From the NCBI RefSeq assembly GCF_030272615.1, contig NC_081414.1, positions 664,917,938 through 664,981,937 of the forward strand: a stretch of DNA of 64,000 nt, written 5' to 3'. Each line of letters opens with the position of its first letter. Positions within the stretch are counted from its first letter, which is position 1. Position numbers and translations under genes: made by a program. The DNA comes from Cryptomeria japonica (Eukaryota > Streptophyta > Pinopsida > Cupressales > Cupressaceae). Under the pieces are notes generated by a model, which did not search any database, was not told the origin of the DNA, and worked only from the letters and a program-made list of their open reading frames with translations. Shown here piece by piece: positions 35,040-45,850 of this stretch.

Positions 35040-36480
35040 TGTGTTGGAATAGTACCAATATATTAGATGGTAACCTCTCTTAGTGGTCATTTACTAAGTA
35101 AGCATGTTGAATTAGCACTTTAGTGTTGGAGATGAATTAGATGATGAAGTTGGCAATTCAAGAAAATCTTGTCATGTCATGGCTTAATAGGTCCTATTAT
35201 TGATGGCATAATAGGTGGACTATTATGCAATGTCATAACATAATAGGACTTATTATGTCGTCATGGCATAATAGGTCCTATTATGCCATGAAATGATATA
35301 ATAGGTCCATAATTGGTCCTATCATACTAAGTAAACATGTTGAATTAGCAATTCAGTGTTGGAGATTAATTAGATGATTCAGTTGGCAATTTGAGAAAAT
35401 CATGTCATGGCTTAATAGGTCCTATTATGGACCTATTATGCCATGATGGCATAATAGGTGGACTATTATGCAATGTCATGGCATAATGGGACTTATTATT
35501 TTGTCATGGCATAATAGGTCCTATTACATGCCATGACATGATATAATAGGTCCTATTATGCAATGGCATGGCATAATAGGTCCATAATTGGTCCTATCAT
35601 ACTAAGTAAACATGTTGAATTAGTACTTCAATGTTGGAGATGAATTAGATGATGAAGTTGGCAATTTAAGAAACTCATGTCATGTCATGGCTTAATAGGT
35701 CCTATTATAGACCTATTATGCAATGTCATGGCATAATAGGACTTATTATGTCGTCATGGCATAATAGGGCCCATTATGCCATGACATGATATAATAGGTC
35801 CTATTATTCCATGACATGGCATAATAGGTCCATAATTGGTCCTATCATACTAAGTAAACATGTTGAATTAGTACTTCAATGTTGGAGATGAATTAGATGA
35901 TGAAGTTGGCATTTTGAGAAAATCATGTCATGTCATGGCTTAATAGGTGGACTATTATGCAATGTCATGGCATAATAGGACTTATTATATTGTCATGGCA
36001 TAATAGGTCCTATTATGCCAGGACACGATATAATAGGTCCTATTATTCCATGGCATGGCATAATAGGTCCATAATTGGTCCTATCATACTAAGTAAACAT
36101 TTTCAATTAGTACTTTAGTATTGGAGATGAATTAGATGAAGAAGTTGGCAATTTGAGAAAATCATGTCATGTCATGGCTTAAAAGGTCCTATTATGGACC
36201 TATTATGCCATGATGGAATAATAGGTGGACTATTATGCAATGTCATGGCATAATAGGACTTATTATGCCGTCATGGCATAATAGGTCCTATTATGCCATG
36301 AAATGATATAATAGGACCAACTATGGACCTATTATGAAATGTCATGGCATTATAGGACATATTATGCCATCATGACATAATGTGTCCTATTATGCCATTA
36401 ATTGGTCCTTTCATACCATGACATGGTATAATAGGACCATAATAGGACCTTTATGCCATGTCATGGCATAAACCTAAGCC
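35040..36480. repeat. Palindromic satellite array of element 1
   Basis: About 1.4 kb dominated by the palindromic word CATAATAGGTCCTATTATG and CATGACATG/CATGTCATGGC spacers. A higher-order unit of about 240-300 bases repeats with 'actaagtaaacatgttgaatta' and 'gttggagatgaattagatga' at 35100, 35345, 35615, 35865 and 36105. It lies directly upstream of ORF2, as does the sequence-unrelated array of element 2. Confidence 0.9.
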
Positions 36481-37449
36481 TAAAATTTGATATCTGAAAT
36501 TTGAAGCTCATAATGTTAATTACTTAAGGTTATACATTTGGATTTCCCTCTTCTAAAATGAATTTTTAGTTACCCCACTGTCTTGTAGCTCAAATTGTGG
36601 TTTTAATTATGGATTTTGTCTAATCCATGAAATTTTAAATGTATCTCTCCTTCCTATTTTTTTGACTTCCCATAACCCACTAGAATAGCCCAAAAGGCCA
36701 CATGGTCACCTAAAAATGGTCCAAGGTACTAGAAAGGTACCAATAACTAATAGTGGTAACTTTTGTATTGCCTAATGAGAATTAAGAATGATTTTGGTAC
36801 ATATGTCCAATTTAAAGAATTGGAATGGTGGCTTACTAGAAGTGGTTAAATTTTTTCATTTATTGGTTGAAAGGCCCAATACCTAAAAAAATAATTCCTA
36901 AAAACATTTAACCCAAGTCTCACAAATTCAATATTTAAAGTTGAATTGAAATTTACTATAGTGGATCGAATCTTACTAGAAGTAAAGTCTCTTGATGTCT
37001 CAGTAGTTTTCAGTAATTTTTGGTTTTGTTTTGATTTCCATTTATTTTTTGTTTTATTTTGGTTTTGATGTTTGTGAGATATCTTGTATCTTGTAAATTT
37101 GATATTTTGTTTTGTTAACTATCTAGATTTAATTTTGATTTGTAAATTTGTTGATTTTCATTTAGGGTTTAGGGTTAACTGTTGAAGAATATTTCAGAAC
37201 CAAATTAAGAATTTAAAAATGTAAAAACAAATTTACTTATAGGATACTTTAAAAAGAAACTTAAATAATACCAAAAAAAACTTAAATAATACTCCAAAAA
37301 CAGGAAAAATATACAAGAAAATTACAAAATGTGAAAATGGATGATTGAATGTGTACCTAGGATAGTGGTGGAGGCTTGAAATGGAGTCCACAACATGGGG
37401 CCCATTTTTTATCTCCTTTTCTCACTTCAGTTGTAGGTGAAAATGAAAA
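36481..37449. other. Non-coding region between satellite and right motif cluster of element 1
   Basis: Just under 1 kb with no domain-bearing frame. Contains a TTTTGTTTTATTTTGGTTTTG-like low-complexity stretch near 37030-37060 and no recognisable element. Confidence 0.45.
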
Positions 37450-37700
37450 AATGTGCCCCAGAAAAAAGGTGTAAAAATGGTTTTAGAAACGAGGGCCTGT
37501 TTTTTAGAAACGGGCCCCAATTTTGTTTTCAAGCGAGCCCCTGTTTAAGAACAAAATGGGGCCCCGTTTAGTTTCATCTCGGGTCCTCGTTACTTTTTTC
37601 CTCAGGGGCCCGAAGCAAAAACAAGCCCAATTTTTTATAACGGGCCCTCATTTTTTATAACGGGCCCCCATTTTTTGAAAACGTGCCCCCCTTTCTAGGA
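37450..37700 (+). promoter_or_regulatory. Subterminal GGGCCC-type motif cluster, right
   Basis: At least eight G/C-rich words of the type AACGGGCCC, GAAACGAGGGCC, GGGGCCCCGTTT and AAGCGAGCCCC, set in A/T tracts. The pair 'ttttttataacgggccc' occurs twice in a row. This matches the vocabulary of the left cluster of element 1 and sits 60-300 bases from the right end. Inferred transposase-binding region. Confidence 0.55.
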
Positions 37701-37725
37701 GCACATTTTCCAACGTGCAGACTTC

Positions 37726-37759
37726 TGCCAATTTATGACCCATTACCTTGCACTTACCA
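37726..37759 (-). repeat. Element 1 right terminal inverted repeat
   Basis: Read inverted: TGGTAAGTGCAAGGTAATGG, then a TTGGCAG word. It shares AGTGCAAG and a GG at the tip with the left end and is followed by ACTT (37760-37763). Divergent, so the exact end is less certain than for element 2. Confidence 0.5.
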
Positions 37760-37795
37760 ACTTCCTTATGTCTCTTGGGTCTGGCTAATACCTCC

Positions 37796-38162
37796 TGTTA
37801 GAGTATTCGGGTATTTACTTGATTAATTAAACATTCTTTGTTTAATTATTTAAGTTCCCTTTATCTCTTTTACACTTAAGCTAGCTTTAGGTGCATATAA
37901 TTAATTGTTTTAATTAATTATTATGTGCAAACCTAGGTTTTCCCTTTTTAGGGTTTCTTGACCTATTAAAGGTTGAGTTCTTTCTTTTCATTGTAAGAAT
38001 CACATTACATATTTTTGTGAATATTGAGCTCTCTCTTTTTGAGCATATTCTTTGTGTTTTGTATGTTCTTCAGATTTTGCTTCATTGCTTCTCCTTGTAA
38101 CGAGTTATTCGGATTGCAGAAGATCTTCAGGCTCCTGTGGTGTTGTATTTTCTCAACTCCTA
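37796..38162 (+). repeat. 5' LTR of small LTR element
   Basis: 367 bases, TGTTAGAGTATTCGGG to CTCAACTCCTA. The usual terminal CA is not obvious. Confidence 0.9.
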
Positions 38163-38539
38163 TATGGTATCAGAGCGGTGATCTGCAACTGCCTGTTCTT
38201 GTTTTGAGAATTTTTGCTTTGGAAGTAGATCTGGGGTTTCAGAAAATTTTTATGTACCTAGGGTTTGAGATTTTTTTTCTGAGCACTTTGGGCCTAAACG
38301 GACCTCACCATTGTGCTCAGAAGGCCCAAAAACCCTTATGGTCATATAAAATTTGACCTATTTTGGTTCCTATGCCTCTGGGAGCATTTTTTTTCTCAGA
38401 TCCAGGCTGTACGGCCTTGGTATGCAGATCGAGAAAAAAATTTCAAAAAAATAAAAAATTTGCCTTTTTATGGCATGCAAGCCAAAATTTGCTTTCAAAT
38501 TAAATTTTGAACAAAAAAAAGAAAAAAAAAATTTTTGTG

Positions 38540-39010
38540 GCAAAGTATTTGGGGCCCCCACGGTACGCAGGGTACCGTGGGCCCCCTGCGTTGTTGTAGG
38601 CTGTCGTTGTCACCTCGAGCCCCGTGCTGTTGGTCTCCCAGCCCTCGCCGGCCCTCCCGTCCTACCGGCCATCACCGCTGGTCTCCCTGCCACCGGAATC
38701 CTCCCGGCCGCCTTGCCTACCGCCGCTGTTGGTCTCCCCGCCACCAGAATCCTCCCGGCCGCCCTGCCTACCGCCGCCGCTGGTCTCCCCACCGCCGGAA
38801 TCCTCCCGGTTGCCCTGCCTACCGCCGCCGTTAGCCTCCATGCAGCCCACCGCCATTGGCCTCCATGCAGCGCCTCCGGCACCGCTCAGTCCCCGACCCT
38901 TTTTTTTGGCCGGCCACCGGGCCACCACCCGACCGCCGCCCTACCACCCAACCGCCACTAGTGCGCCACCGGAGCTCTGCTCCCTGGCCACCAGACCACC
39001 CACAGGCCAC
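38540..39010 (+). repeat. GC-rich CCGCC minisatellite inside the small LTR element
   Basis: Four or more units of about 60 bases around CCACCGGAATCCTCCCGGCCGCC and CTGCCTACCGCCGC variants. The base composition is completely unlike the surroundings. All six frames are open here because of composition; no frame is supported as coding. A related but more diverged GC-rich block is at 43595-43990. Confidence 0.8.
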
Positions 39011-40181
39011 CAGACCCCCTTTTTTTGGCTTTTTCAGGGGGGGTTTGGTTTTTTGGCCCTATCTTGGGCATACAGAGTCATTTTCTCGCGAACAAATAGG
39101 CGTCGGAAAGCTGGTTCCGAGGCCAACCTCATGGTGTTGGTAATTTTTTCCAATTTTTTTATTTGACTATGTTTTTTTACAGTCAAAGTGAGGTCTCTTT
39201 TTTGCACTCCGGGAGACGTAGAATGAGCATCTGAACTCCATTTTTCAAAAACTTTATATTTTTGGAAAGCTTGTACGGTGTACTTTCCAGAAAAATGGGT
39301 TTTATTTCTAGATTCTGCTCCATGCATATTTTATTCAATTTTTTGCTTTTCAACACTCTGGTGGATATCGTGGTTGTTTCAGGTCCTGGGATCTCTTTTC
39401 TAAGTAAGGTGTCTCTGTTTTGATTCTCGTTTCTATTTCCAGTCTTCTTATCATTGTAGCTTGTAATTATGCAAACGCATTGAGATAAAGTGCCGTCATG
39501 CATTGTTTACTTGGAATCTTGCATATATTGTGTCTTGTTGTACATGCACTATTGATCAAGTGCCATGAGGGGGTTGATGTTTTCCTTTGTTTGCCATCTT
39601 CCTTTGTCAAGTGAGTGTTCCTTCCATGACATTTGTCTCATGATGATGTGTCTCAGCACCTTTGATGTTCTTGGTTCTTCGTCATGCAGTTGTTTTTGGC
39701 TGTCCTTTTCAGTGTTCCTGTCCCTCTCCCACTTCCGCATTATGGGGAGGTTTATGCTGTTGGTTCTAATGCTTCCGTGTTTGATTGATCAGCTCTTCAG
39801 GCTTTGGTTTCTCATGCCATCTGTATCTTCGATTTCAGTTGTTTTGCCTTGTTTGCCTCCTAATTCAAGTAGTGTCATTTGAGGGTACTCATGCAGATTA
39901 CAGTCTTCTCTACCTGGTCATGTTCTAGTTCAGTGGATGTTCTTCAGATCAATAGTTATTCTTCGACAGAGTTTGCAGGGTCTTCATGCTTCAGTGATAT
40001 TCTTTTCCATCTCTTTTTGGAGAGGAGTTTTTTCCCACTGGGTTTTCTCCTTTGTCTCTGTTTCATAGAGATTTCATTGTATTTGGGTACCTGATCAGGC
40101 CTTGTTGTCAGGACCCATCTTTATTGCTTTCAATAGCTGTTCTAGGTTTTAGCTTCTCCCTAAGTCTAGCTTAAGGGGGGG

Positions 40182-40546
40182 TGTTAGAGTATTCAGGTAT
40201 TTACTTGATTAATTAAAAATTCTTTGTTTAATTATTTAAGTTCCCTTTATCTCTTTTACACTTAAGCTAACTTTAGGTGCATATAATTAATTGTTTTAAT
40301 TAATTATTATGTGCAAACCTAGGTTTTCCCTTTTTAGGGTTTCTTGACCTATTAAAGGTTGAGTTCTCTCTTTTCATTATAAGAATCACATTACATATTT
40401 TTGTGAATATTGAGCTCTCTTTTTGAGCATATTCTCTGTGTTTTGTATGTTCTTCAGATTTTGCTTCATTGCTTCTCCTTGTAATGAGTTATTCGGCTTG
40501 CAGAAGATCTTCAGGCTCCTGTGGTGTTGTATTTTCTCAACTCCTA
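40182..40546 (+). repeat. 3' LTR of small LTR element
   Basis: 365 bases, matching the 5' LTR with few differences (TTCAGG for TTCGGG near the start). Preceded by the purine tract at 40172-40181. Confidence 0.9.
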
Positions 40547-40552
40547 ACCTCC

Positions 40553-41055
40553 TAGCAATGGGGTGGACTTGATGGTACCACATGGTTGGGTGGAGTGCTA
40601 TTTTCACCCATTTGGTTTTGGTTCACTCTACATCTTGTTCGTGATGGCTTGTGAGGAGATTGAAGAATTTCTTTATGTACTAGATTTATGTATTCAGACC
40701 ATTGTTTGTACTCTTGGAGATTATATCCTTATGGATACCCTGTAATGTAACTGATGATCATATGTATATTCTCATGGCAATATATTATGTATCATGATCC
40801 TTTTTAATAGGCAGTGCTATCACATTCTATGAGGTTTCATATGTTCTTGTATGCTTGATTAATATTATTCTTGAGTAACATCGTTGTGGGACCTTGAGGA
40901 CTATTGTTCGAAATTATTTGTACATCTTATCTTTATCTTGTTGTGTGGAACTTAATGCATATGTATTTAATTTTTCCTTACATATAAAAAAAAAATTCAC
41001 TTTTTCATTGGTTTATTTTCTTAAGTTCTCTATGCCTCATAGTGGGGGTGTTACA
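40553..41055. other. Right end of the large LTR-type insertion
   Basis: Non-coding. Ends in GGGGGTGTTACA, followed by AGGGG and telomere-like array. Confidence 0.45.
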
Positions 41056-41060
41056 AGGGG

Positions 41061-42780
41061 TTCTGGTAAAGGTTATGGTTGGTGTTGAGTTAGTGTTAGG
41101 GTTCTAGGATAAATATTGAGGTCAAGGTCAAGGTTGTGGTTGGGGTTGGGATTTAATTAGAGTTAGGGTCATAGTTTATTAGGGTTAGGATTAAGATTAT
41201 AGGAGAAAACTTGGGAAAATGTCAAGTTTAGACTTAGGGTTGGTGTGATGGTTCATTTAGAGTTAAGGTTAAAATTAGGGTTCAATGAGGGTTATGGTTA
41301 GCAATACATTTGCTAAACTTGTTATAATTAATGTCTTACATCATTAGATTAGGGTTAGGGTTAGTGTTAAATTTATAAAATAAAATTTGGTATCAAGGTT
41401 ATAATTAGCAGTAAGGTTGCACTAGGGTTTAGGTTCAAGTTTAATTAAGATTAAAATTAGAATGGGGATCACCATTGCAACTAGGGTTAGTGTTAGGGTT
41501 AAGGTTACATTAGGATAGGGCTGAATAGGATTGAGTATCAATTAGGATTATAGTATAAATCTTTTACTTGGGATTTGGATTAGGGTTAGGGTTGTATTAT
41601 GAATAAAGTTTCAATAGCATTGGGGTTAATGTTAGATTAGGGTTAAAGTTAATCTTATGATACAATTAGGATTAAGGTTAATGTTAGATTAGGATACAAT
41701 AAGGAGAAAAAATTTATTTATGATAAGGTTTGAGTTAACAATATGGTTGGGGTTTAATTTGGGCTATAGGTAAAATTAGAATTTGGGTTAAATTGGGGTT
41801 AGGATCAATGTCAAGCTAGGGTTTAAACAGTGTTATAATTAGGGTTAGATTTGATGTTAGAATAGGGTTGAATTTAAGGTTAGAATAATAATTAGAGATA
41901 GGATTTGAATTATGGTTAAATTAGGGTGAGGTTTCAATGGATTAGAGCTAAGATTAAGGTTAGTGTTTAACTTGAGTTGTGGCTTAAAAAGTGTTAAAGT
42001 TAGTAGTCATTTAAATTAGAATTAACTTTCAATTAATGTTATTAATAGAGATTAATTGTGGTTAGGGTTTAATTAGTGTTAGAGTTAGGGCTATGATTTA
42101 ATTAAGTAAAGATTTAGTTAGGGTTGGGATAAAATTATGGTTAGGATTCAAAAAGAGTTGATGTTATAGTTCAATTAGTTAAGGTTAGAATTAGGATTAG
42201 ATATAAGAGCTTTAATTAGGGTTAGGGTTCAATTAGGGTTTTAAGAGAAATATTCAAGTTGGGGTTAGGTTTAAAATAGGCTTAAGGTTTAATTATGATT
42301 ATGGTTTAAATATTATTAGGGTTAGTATTAGGTTAGTAAATTTAGGGTTAGGGTTAATGTTAGATTAGGGTTAAATAAGAGTTAGGACTCAGGGTCAATT
42401 AGGGGTAAGGTAAAATTATGGTTATAAGAAAATTATTCAAGTTGGGGTTATATATGGTTAGGGTTTAAATAGGGTTAAGGTTAAAGATTAATTATGGTTA
42501 GGATTAATGTTATATTAGGTTTTAAACAATTTTAGGGGGTGAATTGGGGTTAGATTTAATGTTAGATTAGGTTTAAGCTTAAGTTTAGATTTAGAATTAA
42601 AGATAGGATTAGGGTTAGAGATGAATTAGCATTATGATCTATGTTACATTAGGGTTTAAATAGGGTTACTGTCTAGATTCAATTGGGATTAGATTTAATA
42701 GATAAGGGTTGAGGTTAGGGTTAGACTTAGAATTAACTATATGATTTGGGTTAGGTTTTAGTAAATATGTCACAAACCAT
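41061..42780 (+). repeat. Telomere-like array, right part
   Basis: 1.7 kb of diverged TTAGGG-type units, many as AATTAGGGTTAGGGTT variants. Same character as 9621-9940 and 1-1160. Confidence 0.85.
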
Positions 42781-42998
42781 ATTTATCTATAATTATTTTA
42801 TTAGGAAAATAATGTTTATTTTTCATTTATGAAATTGAAATAAAATGGAAATAGAATTGTTAGTGAAATAAGATAGGAGATCAAATGCAATGAAATGATT
42901 TACATGCAATTGAATGATCAATATTGTTTTTATTATGAAATTGGGATCGTCATTGCTAATGAGCAATTGAGTGCAAGTGAATGCAAGAACAGGTGAAC

Positions 42999-44381
42999 TG
43001 TTAGAGTAATATTTTATTAACTAATAATTATTTATTTAATTATTAGTCTATTAGACTCTATGCTTAAGCTAAACTTAGGAATCTTATAATTCTTTAGGGT
43101 TTTGTCCTTCAGGGTTTCGAGTATCCTTTTATAAGGATTATCTTTTTTTATTTTCATAACAACTGTAATTATTGAATTGCATTCTTGTTGCACAACCAAT
43201 ATGACTCCTCTTTTTTGGATCTTCGAATTCTAGCTCCAGAGAGATTTTGGGCCTTGTTCTTCAGATCTGTGTCGGGGGTTTGTGCAATTGTTTTTTCTAT
43301 TTCTAGAGGTAGCTGGTTTTTTGGTACATTTTGGTGCCAAAAGGATCTCATGGTTGGATTCAGGAGGTCATTTCCATGAATTTTGATATAAAATTCGATC
43401 TATTTTGGTGTCAGGTCTTCAGGAGGCAAAACAAATTTTAAGCCCAAGTCGTACGACCTCGGGCATGCAGATCGAGGAAAAAATTTTCAATGGTCGTTTT
43501 TCTTTTTTTTTTCTTGTTAAATTTTTTTTTTTGTGAAAAACGCAAGTTTTTTAAAAGAAAACAAAAGACAACAATTTTTTGGGTACCCGCAGGGTACAAC
43601 CTTGCGAGCCCCTTGTCCCCTGTCGTGTTGTTGGCCGCCTTTTGCTCTACTCTATTTGTGGACCCCTGCAAGGCCCGTGGTCCTCTCCTCGCCTGTCACC
43701 ACCACTGAGAAACCCCACTCATTGGTCGCCACGCTCCCATCGGCCACCGACCTCCCACCACCTGGAAACCCTACCAACCGTTGCTCCTTGCCAGCTACCA
43801 GGCCCTGTCGGCCGCTGAGCTCTATCGCCTAGGCATTGCTCTCCATTCCCTCCATTGTTTGCATGTTAGCCTGCCCCATTGCTGCTAGGCTCCTCGCCGG
43901 TCGCCAGGCCTTGCCGCCCACCGAACCCTACCTCCCGCCAGGTCCCACCAATCACTAGGCTCCCACCAGCCACCTAACCGCCACCCCTACACCACTCACA
44001 CACTGCTCAGGAGCTGTTGGCATGTTTCCGACCCCCTCCTTTGTTTTCCGACAATCGTTATTTTTTGTCGCGCACCGGATTTTATTTCTCGATGAGTTTT
44101 TCCAGGCTTACTATTTTTTTGGTGGTGATGACCATACGAATGTCAAATTTATTCTTGCATACCGACGACATCAGCACTATGTCAACAACCTTGAGGCATC
44201 TTCTAGGCCCATCAAGAGCACCTTTAGTCTTTTGGCCATATCTTGGGCATACAGACGCATTTTTCAACAAATCTTATATCATTGGAAAGCTCTTTCCAAG
44301 CTCTATCCTAGACTGGAGGTTTGATCTTTTTATTTTTCTTTTTTTTATGGGTTTTTTTCTGTGAAAGACAGAGGTTCATTT
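42999..44381 (+). mobile_element. Partial relative of the small LTR element (copy C)
   Basis: Starts TGTTAGAGTAAT, like the LTR at 37796. The interior parallels that element: GCATGCAGATCGAGG then an A/T tract, a GGGTACCCGCAGGGTAC block, a GC-rich stretch (43595-43990) and CATATCTTGGGCATACAGACGC (compare 39060). Divergence is much greater than between the two LTRs of the first copy. It is interrupted at 44382 by copia element A, and its right half is not seen in the window. Confidence 0.65.
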
Positions 44382-45836
44382 TGTTGGCATTTGCATGAAG
44401 ATTGCATTAATGATATGTTATGTTGTCATTGATGTCAATTGAACTGGTAATGGTATTTATGATATTACTGTAATTGTTGTTATTATTGATATTGTCTTGT
44501 AACTGGTAGGAAGATCTTTGTGGAAGATGTTGTAACCCGGTATGTAAGTATGTGAGTTGAACTGGTAACCAGTGTATAAGGTTAAACCCTTTCTATGCAA
44601 TGTAACCGGTAACCCCTACCAGTTGTTTTTGTTAAACCCTAACCAATTAAGTTTGTTGAAATGGTTATGTTGGTTTAAGATCTGATGTTGAGCGGTAATG
44701 ATGGTGACACATGTGGTCATTGTATGAGGATTAGTTTGGATTGTTTTAGCGCATTTGTTTGATTGTCTAGGGAATGAGCAAAGTTGATTGCATCTAATGC
44801 AAAGCGCATGATGAGTTACAAGTGCGATGAAGTGATGATCATGGAGTGGTTGGAATTTTCTTGAAGAATGTGTATAGATTACTATGTAAATCCAATGGTC
44901 ACACTTGAACCAATTTTTTTGTAATCTCTATGAGAGAATTAGGTTTTTGTTATGTTGCTGACCTAATTGATTTGTATTTAAGGTTGATGAAGTTGTTTTG
45001 TAAAAGATGTTGGTAGAAATCAGTTGATTGTGTGGTTGCCTAACCAGAGAATGAATTTGCAGTTTATGTAAAGGCAGATTGAAGCTTAAAAGGATTTGAT
45101 CAAGCAAATGTAGTTCTATTCAAATAGATCAATAAAAACCTGTTGTCTTCTAACAATTATAGCAGAAGTGAAATCCCCTAACCGGGTAAGCTCTAACACG
45201 CTTGGTTACTTCTTAAATCCTCTAACAAGGTGGTCCATTAGCTTGGATTCTCATATCCTCTACCGAGGTTACTCCTAACAGGGTATTTGGTTTTTATCAA
45301 GGCATTTGTAAATCCCTTAACTGGGTGATTCCTAACAGGATCAGTTTTTAACAAGACTTATTGTAAAAACTTTAACAGGATTGGCTCCTAACAAGGCGAA
45401 CTTCAGAAGAGTTCAGCTAGCTATCTTGTGAGTCTGATCTCATCATTATTTTTACCTATTTGGGTTTTCCATGTATAAACATTTGTGTCATGTGGTGAAT
45501 GTTTTTGTGGTTATGATCTTACTTTTTGATTTGACTAACTACTTAACTATTCTAATAAGGCATGATTACTGGAAGCATTGAGATATGGAGTGTGTTGATA
45601 TATGATTAAGCATTTGGATGTTTATAAGATTGAATTTGTTCACTGCTAAGTTGCTATAACAATCAACCGATATTCTTATGAGTATTGATCTTGATAGAGT
45701 TATTTTATTGATAAGTTTACTTTGTGTGATTGAGTTTGAGTTTGGGAAGTTTGTATCATTTTTTTAGTTTACTGATTCATCCCCCTCCCCCCCTCTCAAT
45801 AATCTACTGGATACTTATTCTTTCATCATACCATCA
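44382..45836 (+). repeat. 5' LTR of copia element A
   Basis: 1455 bases, TGTTGGCATTTGC to ACCATCA. The first part reappears at 59389. The second half (45160-45420) is a loose repeat of CCTCTAACAAGG / TCCTAACAGG words, also seen, inverted, in element B's LTRs. A C-rich run lies at 45781-45793. Confidence 0.85.
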
Positions 45837-45838
45837 AT

Positions 45839-45850
45839 TGGTATCAAAGC
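45839..45850 (+). promoter_or_regulatory. Primer-binding site of copia A
   Basis: TGGTATCAAAGC lies three bases after the LTR end and matches the initiator-Met tRNA site (TGGTATCAGAGC) with one change. Confidence 0.8.

Larger units (their letters stand above)
13444..37759 (+). mobile_element. Element 1: two-gene DNA transposon with element 2 nested inside
   Basis: The left end GGGCCAGTGCAAG and the inverted right end TGGTAAGTGCAAG share an AGTGCAAG core, and both are flanked by ACTT (13440-13443 and 37760-37763). Without element 2 and its target copy the element is about 10.97 kb. Order: left TIR, ~830 bp spacer, GGGCCC-type motif cluster, transposase gene (+), repeats, ORF2 gene (-), palindromic satellite, second GGGCCC-type cluster, right TIR. 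The same order is found in element 2, read in the opposite orientation. The family is unnamed here. A 4-bp duplication and a DDE/D transposase are compatible with several cut-and-paste superfamilies, Sola among them, but this is from memory and not proven. Both genes carry stops, so this copy is dead. Confidence 0.6.
37796..40546 (+). mobile_element. Small non-coding LTR retrotransposon
   Basis: Two near-identical LTRs (37796-38162 and 40182-40546) flank 2.0 kb of internal sequence. A primer-binding site TGGTATCAGAGC (38165-38176), matching initiator-Met tRNA, follows the left LTR. A polypurine tract, AAGGGGGGG, precedes the right LTR. Both flanks read ACCTCC (37790-37795, 40547-40552). No gag or pol is visible, so this is a non-autonomous element needing enzymes from a copia-type partner. 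Part of the interior (38540-39010) is GC-rich CCGCC repeat. The LTRs differ at a handful of positions, so the insertion is fairly recent. Related copies lie at 42999-44381 and 59728-59976. Confidence 0.9.
9941..41055. mobile_element. Large LTR-type insertion, host of nested elements
   Basis: The insertion begins TGTAATGCC and ends GTGTTACA, so the termini are TG...CA with inverted TGTAA/TTACA. It is flanked on both sides by AGGGG, a 5-bp duplication, and both flanks are telomere-like array. After subtracting the nested transposon (13444-37759) and the small LTR element (37796-40546), about 4.0 kb of its own sequence remains, with no gag-pol. That is compatible with a very long solo LTR or a non-autonomous element. 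No internal LTR pair was found. The boundary call rests on the duplicated AGGGG, a G-rich word that is not rare in this array, so confidence is moderate. Confidence 0.5.

Noticed and set aside
38470-39166. Overlapping frames of up to 180 codons on both strands
   Set aside because: All frames are open at once because of GC-rich CCGCC repeats; no start context, no domain and no conservation of frame in copy C.
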